DNA of 64,000 nt from Argyresthia goedartella (taxonomy: Eukaryota > Arthropoda > Insecta > Lepidoptera > Argyresthiidae). This document shows positions 1 through 10,708 of the stretch, piece by piece; positions within the stretch are counted from its first letter, which is position 1; the number at the start of each line of letters is the position of its first letter. The notes below the pieces were generated by a model that was not told the DNA's origin, searched no databases, and saw only the letters and a list, made by a program, of their open reading frames with translations. The position numbers and the translations under genes are program-made. Location of the stretch: the NCBI GenBank assembly GCA_949825045.1, contig OX463829.1, positions 5,518,001 to 5,582,000 on the forward strand, written 5' to 3'.

Positions 1-1116
1 TTTTTGCAGAAGCCCTCATTTTTATAACAGCTTGATCTGCTAAAAGAACTCCATTTACAGTTGGCATCTTAAACGATTTCGCTTTTCTGTTTTTATATTA
101 GGGGAATATTAAACCGCACATCAAAAATACTGATTTCCACATCAAATATCATAGCAAAGTGGTGGGTCAGGGTAGGTAAAGGGGGTGAGCGAAGCGAAGC
201 TTAAAATAAACATACAATTTTAGTACACTTTTGCTGTTCTTGAACATTTTTGCTGTGCAAACAGGACATATTTGATGTGCGATTAAATACTACCTTTATG
301 ATTTTTATTTTGGGGTTTTTCATCTACCTACCGTTATCGCGCAGAATTTGCCATGACAGCAGGAGCATAACATAAGAAAATTCAACACATGCAAAAGAGA
401 TGGTATGATATGCGAGCGGACGTCGTACGTATAGTCACCTGACTCAAACTGAACGCAGCTTCTAAGCAAGTTGAAGAAGAGTTTGTGATTCTGGTTGGCT
501 ATTTAATCCTCCTCGACGTAAAAAAGAAGAATACTTTGTTTTATATGTTTCATTTTGTTGAGTTTTTATTTTTTTAAGTAAAATAGCAGATTGACATTGC
601 GATTTTTCTTTTCAATTGCATCTATTCATTGTGTTATCCACTAGAAATGCTTATCTCCCATCACAACTAGGTATGTTTGGGAAGTTCTCATTCTTTGTTC
701 GGAATCAAGTTGCGGTTAAGGAAAAAGTTCTCTTGATCGCAACTGGTTGCGAACAAAGAATGAAAATTCTTAATCCGCAACTGATTGCGAATCGCAGTTG
801 CGAAAATGGCCGGAGGGGACCAATCGACGTCACGAGGGGTGTTAAATTTTATTCTTATTTATATCTTAATTTTATATTTATATCTTAAAGTTTATTAAAA
901 AATATATTTAGACAACTATCACTCGAAATATTCAAGGAAGTTTCTAAACATAGACTAAAATTTCATAAAATATTATTATTTTACCATTATACTCCGCGCG
1001 GCAGGATTTGGGCATTTGGAGCCGTATCTCTAAAAGGCCTGTAAGTGCGAGCGAGATATACTGAGAAATGATGAATGTATAGTAAATATAAATGTATGTA
1101 ATGTATTTCTTTTCAG
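1..1116 (+). other. Intron sequence upstream of the first carrier exon
   Basis: No coding segment is supported here. A MITE occupies 109-291 (listed separately). The rest is AT-rich and ends in a polypyrimidine stretch and TTTCAG at 1111-1116, which is the splice acceptor of the carrier exon that follows. The earlier exons of that gene must lie to the left of the window. Confidence 0.6.
109..291. repeat. MITE family 1, copy 1 (CGCACATCAAA termini)
   Basis: About 183 bp. The left end reads TTAAACCGCACATCAAAAAT and the right end is its inverted counterpart, TTTGATGTGCGATTAAAT, giving imperfect terminal inverted repeats of about 25-30 bp. The middle carries part of the GGGTGAGCGAAGCGAAGC module seen in other elements here. 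It is non-coding and presumably non-autonomous. Related copies lie at 11518-13613 and 42602-43117. Confidence 0.6.
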
Positions 1117-1389
1117 ACATTTGCTTTAGCGGGATTTGGAGCAGGTGTGACAGAAGCGATACTGGTTAATCCATTTGAAGTGGTAAAAGTGACCCTACAA
1201 TCTAACAAACAGCTTGCAGCTCAAATGCCAAGCACCTGGTCTATAACGAGACAAATTGTTAGAGACAATGGTCTAGGATTCAGAGGACTCAACAAAGGGT
1301 TGACCGCTACCATAGCTAGAAATGGAATCTTCAATGCAGTCTATTTCGGATTTTATCATAGTGTCAAAGGCTCCGTTCCTGAATACGAG
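1117..1389 (+). CDS. SLC25A21: Mitochondrial 2-oxodicarboxylate carrier (SLC25A21-like), internal exon
   Basis: This inner-membrane carrier family exchanges C5-C7 oxodicarboxylates such as 2-oxoadipate for 2-oxoglutarate, in lysine and tryptophan breakdown. The exon is 91 codons in phase 0, bounded by TTTCAG at 1111-1116 and GTAAGT at 1390. It encodes a carrier repeat with the signature NPFEVVK (PxExxK) and the family-typical GLNKGLTATIARNG followed by YFGFYHSVK. With the exons at 2864 and 3924 it gives about 191 residues, the C-terminal two thirds of a roughly 300-residue family; the N-terminal exons are outside the window. The frame is intact in all three exons, so the gene is probably functional. 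Identity rests on strong resemblance to SLC25A21 rather than to other SLC25 members. A TATA-flanked MITE sits in the next intron. Confidence 0.85.
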
Positions 1390-1510
1390 GTAAGTATGGC
1401 AGTAAAAGTGGCCAACTAGGTGACTAATTTATATGTTCCCCACTAATCCTCATCAAGGACTAGATAGTTGCCCATAAGTGAAGTGACCCTATATACCTTT
1501 CTAATATATA

Positions 1511-2247
1511 TGTTACGGCTAAAGCTAGGTGTAAAACTAAACTTAAGTTTAGCCGGCTAGTCTTAAGTTTAATTTCGAGCCTCGGCTAATGTCTGAAGTC
1601 ATTTTCGTTTGTGATAACGGATGTCATCTTTAATCGGCTAGACTGCACATTAGCCGATGCGGTTCGGTTAATGTTGGACATTAGTTAGCTAATGTTAAAA
1701 ACGCAGTATTCGTGCGACTGCGGGGAGCGGGGCGGGGTAATTTTATTCACATGAGAAAGCTATTTCTAATATCAGGGTAAAACACTGCGGTAGCTTAGGT
1801 GAAGGGTAAAGTGGGTGAGCGAAGCGAAGCCCCCTTTATCCTTCGTGTTAGGTTGAACATGTAAGAACAATAAGACGAGTATAAGTATTTTTTGTTGTTC
1901 TTACATGTTTAACCTAACACGAAGGATAAAGGGGGCTTCGCTTCGCTCACCCCCTTTATCCTTCACCTAATCCTAACCTATCATCACTTATTCCAGATTA
2001 AGATGGTAATTTTTCAACATTAGCCTAGGTACTTATACTGAAAAATAAACTTAAGTTTAGTCGGCTAATGTCAACCATATTTTCTCACCCATCTTTAGCC
2101 TCAACAGCGTCGAGGCTATAGCCGACTAATGTTGAAATCATTTATCGCAATGAACATTATTTCGGACATAAGCCGAGGCTCGAAATTAATCTTAACACTA
2201 GCCGGTTACACTTAAGTTTAGTTTCACACCTAGCTTTAGCCGCAACA
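1511..2247. mobile_element. Ginger-like MITE, copy 1 (TATA duplication)
   Basis: A 737-bp element starting TGTTACGGCTAAAGCTAGG and ending in the inverted counterpart CTTTAGCCGCAACA. It is flanked on both sides by TATA (1507-1510 and 2248-2251). The inverted similarity extends about 100 bp inwards, with internal inverted motifs such as AAGTTTAGCCGGCTAG. The centre is a second, palindromic module at 1796-1969. There is no coding capacity. The terminal TG...CA and 4-bp duplication match what is known of Ginger DNA transposons, and the ends resemble the 8.3-kb transposase-bearing element at 30821. Confidence 0.7.
1796..1969. repeat. Head-to-head palindromic copies of the GAAGCGAAGC module
   Basis: The arms are about 75 bp (1796-1870 and 1895-1969) and near-perfect inverted copies separated by about 24 bp. 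Each arm contains GGTGAGCGAAGCGAAGC and TTCGTGTTAGGTTGAACATG. Single-copy versions of the same module occur inside other transposons in this window, for example 47515-47600 and 42908-43010. Confidence 0.7.
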
Positions 2248-2451
2248 TATACATATAGTAATAAACATATAGTATAAACATATAGTTTGATGTTCACTGG
2301 TCATGACAGGACGGACTAGCATCCGTAGCATGCCAACCCCGCGGGGGGTGTTGATGCGGGAAAGTGCGAAAAAAATCTGCGCCACATCGACTTTATGTCC
2401 GAAATCGTATAGTTGATGTGTCGCAGAATTTTGCGAAGCGATGCTCCGCAT

Positions 2452-2705
2452 CAAGTGCGAGTCCAACTCGCACACAAATAGGGTTTCGTGCCATCTTACA
2501 AGAAAAAACGCAAGAAAGACGTTTCGTAGTTTTGAAAATTTCATTATTTGTTGCTGTAGCGGCTACACGTTCTGTGAATTTTTTAACTCTCTTTTTACCG
2601 TAGGGTTCATGAGATTCAGACTGACGGACAGACAGACGGACAGCGGAGGCTTATTAATAGGGTCTCGTTTGGTACCATTCTGGTGGCTACGGGAGCCTAT
2701 AATAA
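2452..2705 (+). repeat. Dispersed repeat (AAGTGCGAGTC ... GACAGACAGACGGACAG)
   Basis: Begins near AAGTGCGAGTCCAACTCGCA, contains a short (GACA/GACG)n tract near 2625, and ends with GGGTCTCGTTTGGTACC. Similar sequences occur at 28390-28800, 41835-41965 (inverted), 49675-50280 and 58050-58170 (inverted). The arrangement is common in lepidopteran DNA. No coding content is visible. Confidence 0.55.
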
Positions 2706-2863
2706 GACAAAGCGCAATTGCATATCTTATCTTCCTACAGCACTCATTTTTAACTCATAAATCAACAAGCTGGTCAAAGTGAATACACATCGCAATAAAA
2801 TTAATTCAGCATGCCTAAACATAGCTTAATTATTTAGGTTAAAAACGATTGTTGATTTTTCAG

Positions 2864-3045
2864 GATCCTCTTCTCGAATTCGGCCGAAAAGTAGCTATTG
2901 GATTCACATCAGGCGTCCTTGGGTCCTGTGTGAATATACCATTTGACGTGGCAAAGAGTCGTATCCAGGGCCCACAGCCCATTCCTGGTGTTATCAAATA
3001 CAGTTCGACGACAGGAGCTTTGGCGATGGTCTATAGAGAAGAAGG
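2864..3045 (+). CDS. SLC25A21: SLC25A21-like carrier, second exon in window
   Basis: Acceptor TTTTTCAG ends at 2863 and the donor GTATGT starts at 3046. The exon is 182 bp: it opens in phase 0 directly after the upstream exon and leaves two bases (GG) for the next one. It encodes the start of the third carrier repeat with the signature IPFDVAKSRIQGPQP (PxDxxK); IQGPQP is highly characteristic of the oxodicarboxylate carriers. It is part of the gene described at 1117-1389. Confidence 0.85.
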
Positions 3046-3503
3046 GTATGTTATTTAACTAATATACCATAGTAATATTAAGTGTATTGAATTTGATATT
3101 TGTGTAGGTAAAATCTACATAAATGTCTCACGCCTATAAAATATCAGGGTCGTCGGTCATGAAACCAGGTCCTTAAAATACAATTTGGTTTACTTTGTAA
3201 GTGCCTGCAACAATATCCTGCGCGCGCGGGCAACTTGCCAAGTCAACACATCCACAATTTTAAAGTAAAATTGCATTCTGCATGCATGCTGCCGGCAAAT
3301 ACCTTGTTTGCTGGAGTCTTTCCAATTTCCGAATGTTGTTAAAGATCACAGCAAATCATTACAAAGGAAATACATACCTATGTACATTTACAAATATCCA
3401 GGCACAAAATTGCTTCTGGCTAACTAGGATATACCATCTCGTGGGACCGGAATCAGCTACGCCACGACAACAAAATCAAAATGAAACTTATAGCGCTTTC
3501 CTT

Positions 3504-3810
3504 TCGACGACCTGTTTAGCCTAGCGGGTAGTGACTCTGCCTACGAATATGACGGTTCTGGGTTCGAATCCCGGTAAGGGCAAATATTTGTGTGATGAGC
3601 ATGAATATTTGTTTCTTAGTCTTGGAAGTTTTCTATGTAATTACATAGAAAACTTCCAAGATACCTGTACGTAATTACGTACAGGTATTTATCTCTATTA
3701 AATATATCTTCGTCTATAGTACCCATAACACAAGCCTTGTTGAGCTTACTACAGGCCTAGTTCGATTTGTGTAAGATTCTCCTCTTATATTTATTTATTA
3801 TTCTTGTACT
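3504..3810 (+). mobile_element. tRNA-derived SINE
   Basis: The tRNA-like head contains GGGTAGTGACTCTGCC (A box-like) and GGGTTCGAATCCCGG (B box) at about 3553-3567. The body contains GTACCCATAACACAAGCC, and a TATTTATTTA tail follows. It lies in the last intron of the carrier gene, in sense orientation. An inverted relative is at about 42650-42907. Two perfect palindromes have arisen in the body (3620-3688). Confidence 0.7.
3620..3688. repeat. Two abutting perfect palindromes inside a SINE
   Basis: Bases 3620-3661 form a 42-bp perfect palindrome centred on GTAATTAC. Bases 3661-3688 form a second, 28-bp perfect palindrome, also centred on GTAATTAC. They share one base. Ordinary copies of this SINE type are not expected to be palindromic here, so each was probably made by a template-switch event. 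Confidence 0.85.
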
Positions 3811-3923
3811 TACCTAGTTACCTAACTAAACATTTAGCCAGTTACGCAATACTCCATTTAGCATAACATGGGGCTAGCCCATCGCCGCAGCTAATAAAAC
3901 TTATCTATTTATTTTTATTTCAG

Positions 3924-4044
3924 ATTCCGAGCTCTTTACAAGGGCTTACTACCAAAAGTGCTTAGACTTGGACCGGGTGGGGCAATTATGTTAGTTGTTT
4001 ATGATTATGTTTATCACTTTCTGGAGGAAAAGTTTCATGACTAG
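3924..4044 (+). CDS. SLC25A21: SLC25A21-like carrier, terminal exon
   Basis: Acceptor TTTTATTTCAG ends at 3923. The first base completes a Gly codon with the GG left by the previous exon. The exon encodes FRALYKGLLPKVLRLGPGG, a segment that ends the third carrier repeat in this subfamily, then the last transmembrane helix and EEKFHD, with TAG at 4042-4044. No canonical AATAAA is obvious in the next 100 bases. Confidence 0.85.
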
Positions 4045-5109
4045 ACTTTTTAATACATTAAAGCACCAATTACCTATTAAAGGACTAAGTACTGTTTTTA
4101 TAATTAATAGATAAAACTAAACGATGTTTGTGGTTTCTTATTTGTGAATCCATATTTATTATCCATATGATTACAAATCTCGTAGTGAAAAGGTAATCTA
4201 TGGCTAGCACAAAACTTTTCACTTTGACACTTTGACTTAATTTATTTGTTTTTTGTACTTTTTTACCTTTTTGCTAAGAAATTAGTAATTCGAGTTAGCC
4301 AGGTACTATAAAGTATTACTTATAAGTTATTAGAAGGATACATACACACATATTTTGTTATGGTCTGTGTACGGTTCACACTTGACCGTACTCACCGCGG
4401 CCTCACGCGCGTTCTACTTAATCGTTCTCACGTCAGCTATGTTATTTCCTTAGCGAGTTTAGGTTATCAATTTAATTAGGCATTTTGGTTCGAATCATTG
4501 AAATAAACCTATGCAACAGACATCGCGAACAAATGCATGTGAAGCAAGCGCGGTAATGAGGGCGCGCGGGGGCGGCGTGTCAGTCATCGCGGGGGCGGCT
4601 AGTCAGTCATAGATGCGATGTAACCGTCATAGAGGTGACACCTTGTTTATATTCCGCCCAACTTTATCTCTAAGTCAATATAGAATAATAAAATATTGTG
4701 GGAATGGTCGCATGGGTAGGTAAATCAAAAAGTTGCATGTAACACGAAAAGTTGCATGTAAAGGATGTAACAGAATGGTTTCGACATGTAGCCCTGTCGA
4801 AACCATGCTGTATGATCAGGGTAACTTAATTTTTCTCGTCTCAGTACATTTCGGGTAGAGTGCTCAGCTGTATTTTTTTTTTAAAGAGAGTGAAAAATTA
4901 AATTTTCTGACCAAGGAGTGAATTGAAAGATTAGATTAAAGTCAAAGGAATGAAGTGTTACAAAAAAATGAAAAGCCGTATATTAATTGTAGTATTATAT
5001 TTATTTAGTTAAGTACCCTTAAACAAAATAAGTTTAGTGAACTTTTGCCCTTTGGATAAATAATTATTTATCTGATCAGTTTTAGCTTCGTGTTTCAAGC
5101 GAATTATAG
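4045..5109. other. Intergenic sequence between carrier gene and BEL element
   Basis: No ORF resembles a protein. It holds a dispersed repeat at 4366-4520 (ACGGTTCACACTTGACCGTA, shared with 19183-19435) and a short hairpin near 4776-4805 (TGGTTTCGACA and its inverse). The remainder is AT-rich with no recognisable signal. Bases 5105-5109 (TATAG) flank the LTR element that follows. Confidence 0.5.
4366..4520 (+). repeat. Dispersed repeat (TACGGTTCACACTTGACCGTA)
   Basis: Shares GTACGGTTCACACTTGACC, CGCGGCCTCACGCGCGTTC and TAGGCATTTT with 19183-19320, in the same order. The copy at 19183 continues into TCTCCACGTAA...ACTTACGGGAAAT, also present at about 11200-11345. A small non-coding repeat family, class unknown. 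Confidence 0.5.
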
Positions 5110-5687
5110 TGTTTAATTCCACGCCTCAACCGAACGGCGTGGAATCTTGAGGGGGTGGTTTTCACCAGCACAGGGAGAATCGCAAGTGGTACTGACCTTT
5201 GACGCCGTAGACAGGAATTCGAGAGCTCAATTCGAGGCAGGAATACGGGATGAGGAGTGCAAGGTGTGGGGGGAGAGGGACCGAATCTTACTCTCGTCGT
5301 AGCCCGATGCTGTCGCCGGCGTGTTGCTTGCCGACACGAGGAGTCGCTGTCCGAAGCGACGAGTTGGTAACCGAACAACTTTAACCTTCACACCACGAAT
5401 CACTCACTCCGCTGACGTGAATCTACTTATTTCCCGACGATTATTATGATTAACACTCCGACCAGGCCCGACACCTGTGTTAGACAATTGTTACTCTAAA
5501 ATACAGTCAAGGCCCGACGCCATGTGCAGACATTTTTTTTCTCACGACAAGAAAGTAACCTCTAATTCGTCATCTCGTTTCTGTACAAGTGACAGCTGCG
5601 GTTCCGTTTCCGCTAGTGATGTCCCGATCACTCGCGGTCGATCCGCGCAACGAAAACCGGTGCGTTCCGAAGCATAAATATTAAACA
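5110..5687 (-). repeat. 3' LTR of the BEL/Pao element
   Basis: Read on the minus strand it starts TGTTTAAT (from 5687) and ends ATTAAACA (at 5110), a perfect 8-bp terminal inverted repeat. It begins 32 bases after the pol stop codon, directly following a purine-rich GGGCGGGTGAC that could be the polypurine tract. It is 578 bp, with no second copy in the window. Confidence 0.7.
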
Positions 5688-5718
5688 GTCACCCGCCCGG
5701 ACAGGCCCGAACCTGTCC

Positions 5719-8269
5719 CTAATCAATAGGAAGGCGAGAAAGTGTTGCGACCGCTCTCTTGAGGACCGAGTCCCCCACCTTGACTTCTGCTGATCTAGGC
5801 GTGCCATCCCGACCCGTGTACAAATTGACGATCCGTCCTCGTCTCCATCTCAATAATGGCAGGTTCGCATCCTTAATCAGCACCAAATCACCTACTTGAG
5901 GGGGGCTCGTCCGGTCAGTCCACTTAAGGCGCTGCTGCAAGATGTGCAAGTACTCAAGGGACCACCGTTTCCAAAAATCTTGAACCATCTGCTGCAACAT
6001 CTGCCACCTAGTTAACCGACTTAACTTAACATCACCGAATGGGTATTCTGGCAGGGCGTTAAGGGGCTGACCTATCAGGAAGTGACCCGGCGTCAACGCT
6101 TCCAAATCATTTGGATCCGAACTGAGCGGGCACAACGGACGCGAGTTCAGTGTCATTTCAATTTTACAGAACAGCGTCGCAAGCTCTTCAAAGCGTAGAG
6201 AGGTCTCACCGATGATCCTCGTCAGGTGCGTCTTAGCCGATTTAACCGCAGCCTCAAAAATTCCTCCCCAATGAGGACATCCCGACGGACTGAAAACCCA
6301 TTCAATCCCTCGTCGGGAGCAAGCCGTACCGATGGCGTCCTGGTTACCGTTCAGGAATTGAGTGACCTCCTGCAGATATCGCCTGGCTCCGACAAAATTT
6401 GTGCCGTTGTCCGAACGGATTAATGTCGGGAGGCCCCTTCGTGAGACGAACCGATCTAGACATGCGATAAATGCCTCCGTAGTGAGGTCACTGACCACCT
6501 CCAAGTGGACTGCCTTCGTGGCCAAGCACACGAAGACGCACAGGTATGCCTTCACTAATCTGGCGTTCCGTAGCTGTGAAGACTTGACCATGAATGGTCC
6601 CGCGAAATCCGTTCCGACACCCGCAAAGGGCCGGATTTCTTTAACCCTATCCGAGGGCAAATCGCCCATCTGGGGCTGCATCGTAGCCGCCTTGGCCCGA
6701 TAACAAGGCAGGCACCGAAATACGACGCTACGCACTAAGCGTCTTCCCGATAGAATCCAGAACTCGCGCTGGAGAAACGCTATCAAGGCGTGGCATCCGA
6801 CATGCCCATTCCGAATGTGTCGATCCTGTAACAACAGTTCGACCAGCTTCCCTTTCCTAGGGAGTAACAACGGGTGGCGAGCCGCATAAGGCAGGTTGGC
6901 ATTCCGCAGCCGACCTCCTACCCTCAGCAATCCTTGAGGGTCAATAAACGGGTTGAGCCGAGCCACAGCTCCCTTCAGTTGGACGCGTCCGCGTCTCAGA
7001 ATGTCCAGTTCGGACTTAAAGTGCACCGTCTGCACGTTCCGTACCAATGCGAACAACGCATGGTTCCGTTCCCGTGGTGTCAGGACCTGTGTCCGCACCC
7101 GTTGCGCCTCAGAATTGCGACAATTCCGCGCAAATCGGAAGATCCAGGCGGTCACATTGACCAGCTTGTCGAGCGAGCTGTACCGTTCCAGCAGGCTGAA
7201 CTCCTCTTCCAGCTCTGGTTGCGTCGTACAGACACCGACCGTCAAGGCGCCGTTCGCCGAGGTAACGCGTGGACTCATTGGCCAATCCGATTCGGCTTGA
7301 GTCAACCATTTTGGACCCCACCACAAGGGATGTCCAACTAACTCCGGAGCGTAACACCCACGAGACGCACAGTCTGCTGGGTTCATCTCCCCTGGAACAT
7401 GTCTCCAGATTAAGGGAACCTCCGAAATCAAAATCTGCGAAACCCGATTCGCCACAAAAATCTCCAGCTTGTGAACTGAAGCCTTCAGCCAGCATAACAC
7501 GATCTGGCTGTCCGTCCAAGCGTAGACCGTATCTTCTAACGCTATTGACCCACGAAGAACCGTCATCGTCACTGGTTGAGCAGACGAGTCAGGAGAGCCG
7601 CTCCCGAAAGCTCTAATTTGGGAATGGTCAGGCGAGTGCGCAACGGCGCAACCTTGCTCTTGGCCATGACCAACCGCACATCAACCTCCCCCGAGGAGTC
7701 GACCGTACGCAGATATACCGCAACTCCGTAGCCCTTCTCCGAGGCATCGCAAAACCCATGCAGGGTGGCGGTGTATCGTTTGGTGGGGACCAACCTCCGT
7801 GGCAGTGAAATCCGATTGATGCCAGGGAGGGTCGAAAAGAACGAGTCCCACTCTGAGCTCAATGACCCGCCGATCGGGTCGTCCCATTTCAGCTCAGCAG
7901 ACCACAATTGCTGCATAAAACACTTGAGCTGAAATGTTACCGGGGTGATCCACCCGTTTGGATCAAATGTCCTAGCCACCGTTGAAAGGACGTTCCGTTT
8001 CGTCCAGACCTTCGGGGAGTCCAACTCGACCCGATACGAAAACATGTCTGACACCGGCTGGTACTGGACGCCTAATACCGACAACATATTTGGATTTTCC
8101 AGATTTTCAAAAATGTGGGGATCCTGCTGGTAGTCATCCGGAAGACCAGTCAGTAACTCTGGAGAGTTCGACATCCATTTCCGGAGCTCGTAACCTCCAC
8201 CCCGTAAGAGCTCAACTAGCTCGTCCCGTCGAGCGAGCGCCTCCTCTACGGAATCTGCACCGGTCAATT
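5719..8269 (-). pseudogene. BEL/Pao pol, RT C-terminal part, RNase H and integrase
   Basis: Two overlapping reading frames joined by one frameshift near 7570. The first (8267 to 7569) carries the end of RT/connection and the RNase H start FCDASEKGYGVAVYLR. The second (7572 to 5719, 617 codons) starts inside RNase H (WTDSQ, residues 20-23). It then has the integrase HHCC zinc-binding site (H252, H257, C287, C290) and the catalytic D322, D388 and E440 (GTDF, SDNG, GGIFE). The integrase is complete and ends in a TAG-proximal LSRLPID tail, as in other Pao elements. The integrase catalytic residues are intact, but the frameshift and the upstream LINE insertion rule out a functional polyprotein. 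Confidence 0.85.
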
Positions 8270-8782
8270 GTCAATTGTCAATTGTAAGACGGGCTGGTTT
8301 CCGCAACTCGACGACGAAAGCTCCTATTTTGCGTGTGGGTGGGAATGCGACATCATTCGAGCCAACCCAACTCCTCCAGGAACGCCAGCAGGCCCTTTAC
8401 GTTACCGACTATCCCTGGAAGGTCCCTCGATTGACCGAGGTGTAGTCCGCTACTCCTGTGCGCTCCATGAGGACGTGAGCAGCCGCTACTTCTGCCTCCA
8501 AGCAGGCTCTGCAAAGGGGGCTGTCGGTAACACCTAGGACATATAGATGTTTATTAAAGAAACCATGGCCAGTAAGTGCTGCAGTTACCAGTCGCATGCG
8601 CGGCCTTCTAAGTCGAAGCAAGGTCTTAGCCAGCCTAGCGCTAGGGGACGGCAAGGCCAGCTTAGCCTGCCTGCACTCCTCATGGTTTGTCCAAAGAGTG
8701 GCATGATCATTCCTGGTCGACTCTCTCAGAAATGAGCGTACCATCTTGAAGGGAAGAGGGATGATAAGTTCGGGACCATAAT
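8270..8782 (-). mobile_element. RNase H-bearing LINE 3' fragment inserted in BEL RT
   Basis: The minus-strand frame of the BEL RT runs into an unrelated sequence right after YVDDICT. The insert resembles the C-terminal tail of RNase H-containing LINEs: HEECRQAKLAL, LTGHGFFNKH, then DSPLCRACLEAEVAAAHVL. It ends on the minus strand with a (TTGACAA)n-type tail at 8267-8286, after which BEL coding resumes with GADSVEEAL. The fragment is 5'-truncated, in the same orientation as BEL and open-framed with it, so a chimeric 523-codon ORF (9980 to 8409) results. Confidence 0.7.
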
Positions 8783-8783
8783 C

Positions 8784-9980
8784 AGTACAGATATCGTCCA
8801 CGTAGAGATCCTGCTCCAGGATCGCTGCTCCTCTAGGGAAATTTAACCGTTCTCGATCCGCTAACTCCCGCAGAGTGCGAATCGCCAAATAAGGACTAGA
8901 CCGTAGCCCGTACGTGTTGGTGTTCAGCTCGTACACCCTGATGGGCTGATCTGGGCTCTCTCGCCACAGTATCAGCTGATACCGTCTATCGTCAGGGTGA
9001 ATGACCGTCTGCCTAAACATCATCCGGATGTCAGCTACAAACACAACATTGTGTCGACGGAACCGTGTGATAACATCCGCGATGTCATGGTTCAACTTCG
9101 GCCCTGAATGCAAACACTGGTTCATGTTCATGCCGTTAGATGTTGATGCCGATCCATCGAACACTACCCGTATTTTGCCCTCCGGGGTCCTCAAGACCGC
9201 GTGATGGGGCAGGAAGCAGTGGTCTTCACGCTTCCAGTCGATACCCGAAACCGACATATGGCCGAGCGACTCGTATTCCCGCATGAAGTCGACGTACTTC
9301 TGCCGGAAAATCCCGTCACGCTTCATGCGTCGTTCCATCCACAGAAGCCGCGTCTCGGCTGCATGGTGTGAACTGCCCAGCGGTGGGCGATCACTCCGGA
9401 ATGGAAGACGTGTGAGAAATCGACCTGACCGAAGGCGACCAGTATTGTTCCGATAAAACTGTTCACACTCTTCTTCAACCGGGTCCAACCGGCTGACCGT
9501 AGGTGGTTCCTCCACCTCCCAAAACTTCTGTATCACCTCCGAGAGTACAGGACCGAATAAGGGACTACGAGTCGCTAGGCGTGGGGCAGCCGGCATGACC
9601 GGACCCATTACCGCATGGCCCAGTCTGGTGTTGACCGAAACCAGACCAGTCGCCTGCAACACGTGGACACCTGGCACTAACAGGTATTCCAAGGCATCGA
9701 CACCCAATAAAATGTCTACTGGGCCCGGAATATCGAACTCCGGGTCAGCCAGTGACAACCCAGCGACCAACTGTCGCACCGAGGGCGACAACCGTACGTG
9801 AGGGTGTGAGCCCATCACATTAGGCATGACTAATGCCGTGACCGTCAGATTCACCGATGAATCCACCCGTGACGAGAGAGTAATCCGACATACTCCCTTA
9901 ACGGAACCGACTTCCGTGTTCCCAATTCCCCGAATGGAATGTGGATTACCGAAATGCCCAACCGTCTTACAAGGTTGCAC
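8784..9980 (-). pseudogene. BEL/Pao protease-RT segment
   Basis: About 399 codons of uninterrupted pol. After the protease comes the linker LADPEFDIPGPVDILLG, typical of Pao elements. Then come RT motifs: LPHHAV with KIRVVFDGSA, motif A as FVADIRMMFRQ (residues 314-324), NTYGLRSSPYLA, and the catalytic YVDD at residues 393-396. The frame then enters the inserted LINE. Upstream it is out of frame with the protease active site, so at least two more frameshifts lie in 9900-10100. Confidence 0.8.
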
Positions 9981-10708
9981 GAGACCTTGGGTAACTTGGG
10001 GTGCTTAACCCCTGGGCCCCCGAGTCCAATAGTGCTCGTGCCACACAAGATTTGCCGTCCGAACTCCACGCTATCACAGAGGCGGTGGGGAGCATGACCG
10101 TCTGTGGAGTGGCGGCACCCTGTAAGTGGGCGGCGTGTCCCTAGCGGGAACCTCCGCGGGATCCGAACCCGCTGAGACCTCCGTCGGCCGTGGAGTAACT
10201 CGGCTGCTGATATGCCGGTGGCATATCAGACCGTATGTACATCAAGGGGTCCCAACCCGCATAATAGGCCCCTCGCTGTCCCGGTATCCGACCATACCGG
10301 ACGGTGTACGGTGTGCCCGTTGGCCACCGTGGATGGATGGGGGAGAGCGGATCCAACCTGGGGCGCTCTAGGAATGGGGGCGACATCCAACTTTTCACCT
10401 CCCTGTTCGCCTCCCAGAGCGACGGGCAGGGTGGCGCAGAAGGTGGTGGGCTCCCAGCCTTCGCGCCACTCATAGGTGCCATCTGACACCCGCCCGTAAC
10501 ACGCGGTGAGCCAGCGGTCCGAAATCCTCGCTGACCGTGGACAGCGGCGACCGAACCCCGGCTATCCCGCATGTTACCCCCCGCGCTGCCCCCTTCCCCA
10601 CGGGGGGGTGGTCGGTCGAAACAATTTTGCGTTTTGAATGCCGCGCCGTCGGGTGACGGCTGTGTGCACTGCGACAGTGCCGGTCATGAAGTGACCGAGT
10701 GAAGGACA
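9981..10708 (-). pseudogene. BEL/Pao gag C-terminus and protease active site, frameshifted
   Basis: Minus-strand translation gives TVMLPTASVIAW, then the aspartic protease active site ALLDSGAQG at about 10020-10045. The continuation SCNLVRRLG is in another frame. Upstream is a Pro/Gly-rich linker (10141-10572). Near 10620-10690 there is a Cys/His string (HCRSAHSRHP) that could be the last gag zinc knuckle. Homology stops at 10708. Confidence 0.55.

Larger units (their letters stand above)
5110..10708 (-). mobile_element. BEL/Pao LTR retrotransposon, 5'-truncated
   Basis: On the minus strand it has remnants of a gag zinc-finger region, aspartic protease, reverse transcriptase, RNase H and integrase, followed by a 3' LTR. 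The order PR-RT-RH-IN and the Pao-type motifs identify the superfamily. No 5' LTR or main gag is present. TATAG occurs at 5105-5109 and again at 10709-10713, preceded there by ACA, so the truncated copy may have integrated as such. A LINE fragment (about 8270-8782) interrupts RT, and several frameshifts make it non-functional. Confidence 0.85.

Noticed and set aside
616..888. 90-codon ORF near the left edge
   Set aside because: No recognisable domain; lies in a carrier-gene intron and uses AT-rich, non-coding-like codons.
3515..3590. tRNA gene-like sequence with A and B boxes
   Set aside because: It is the head of a SINE: the body and tail follow directly, the same arrangement recurs, and the acceptor stem does not close.
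6226..7616. Several plus-strand ORFs of 65-155 codons
   Set aside because: They are shadows opposite the BEL integrase and RNase H coding strand.
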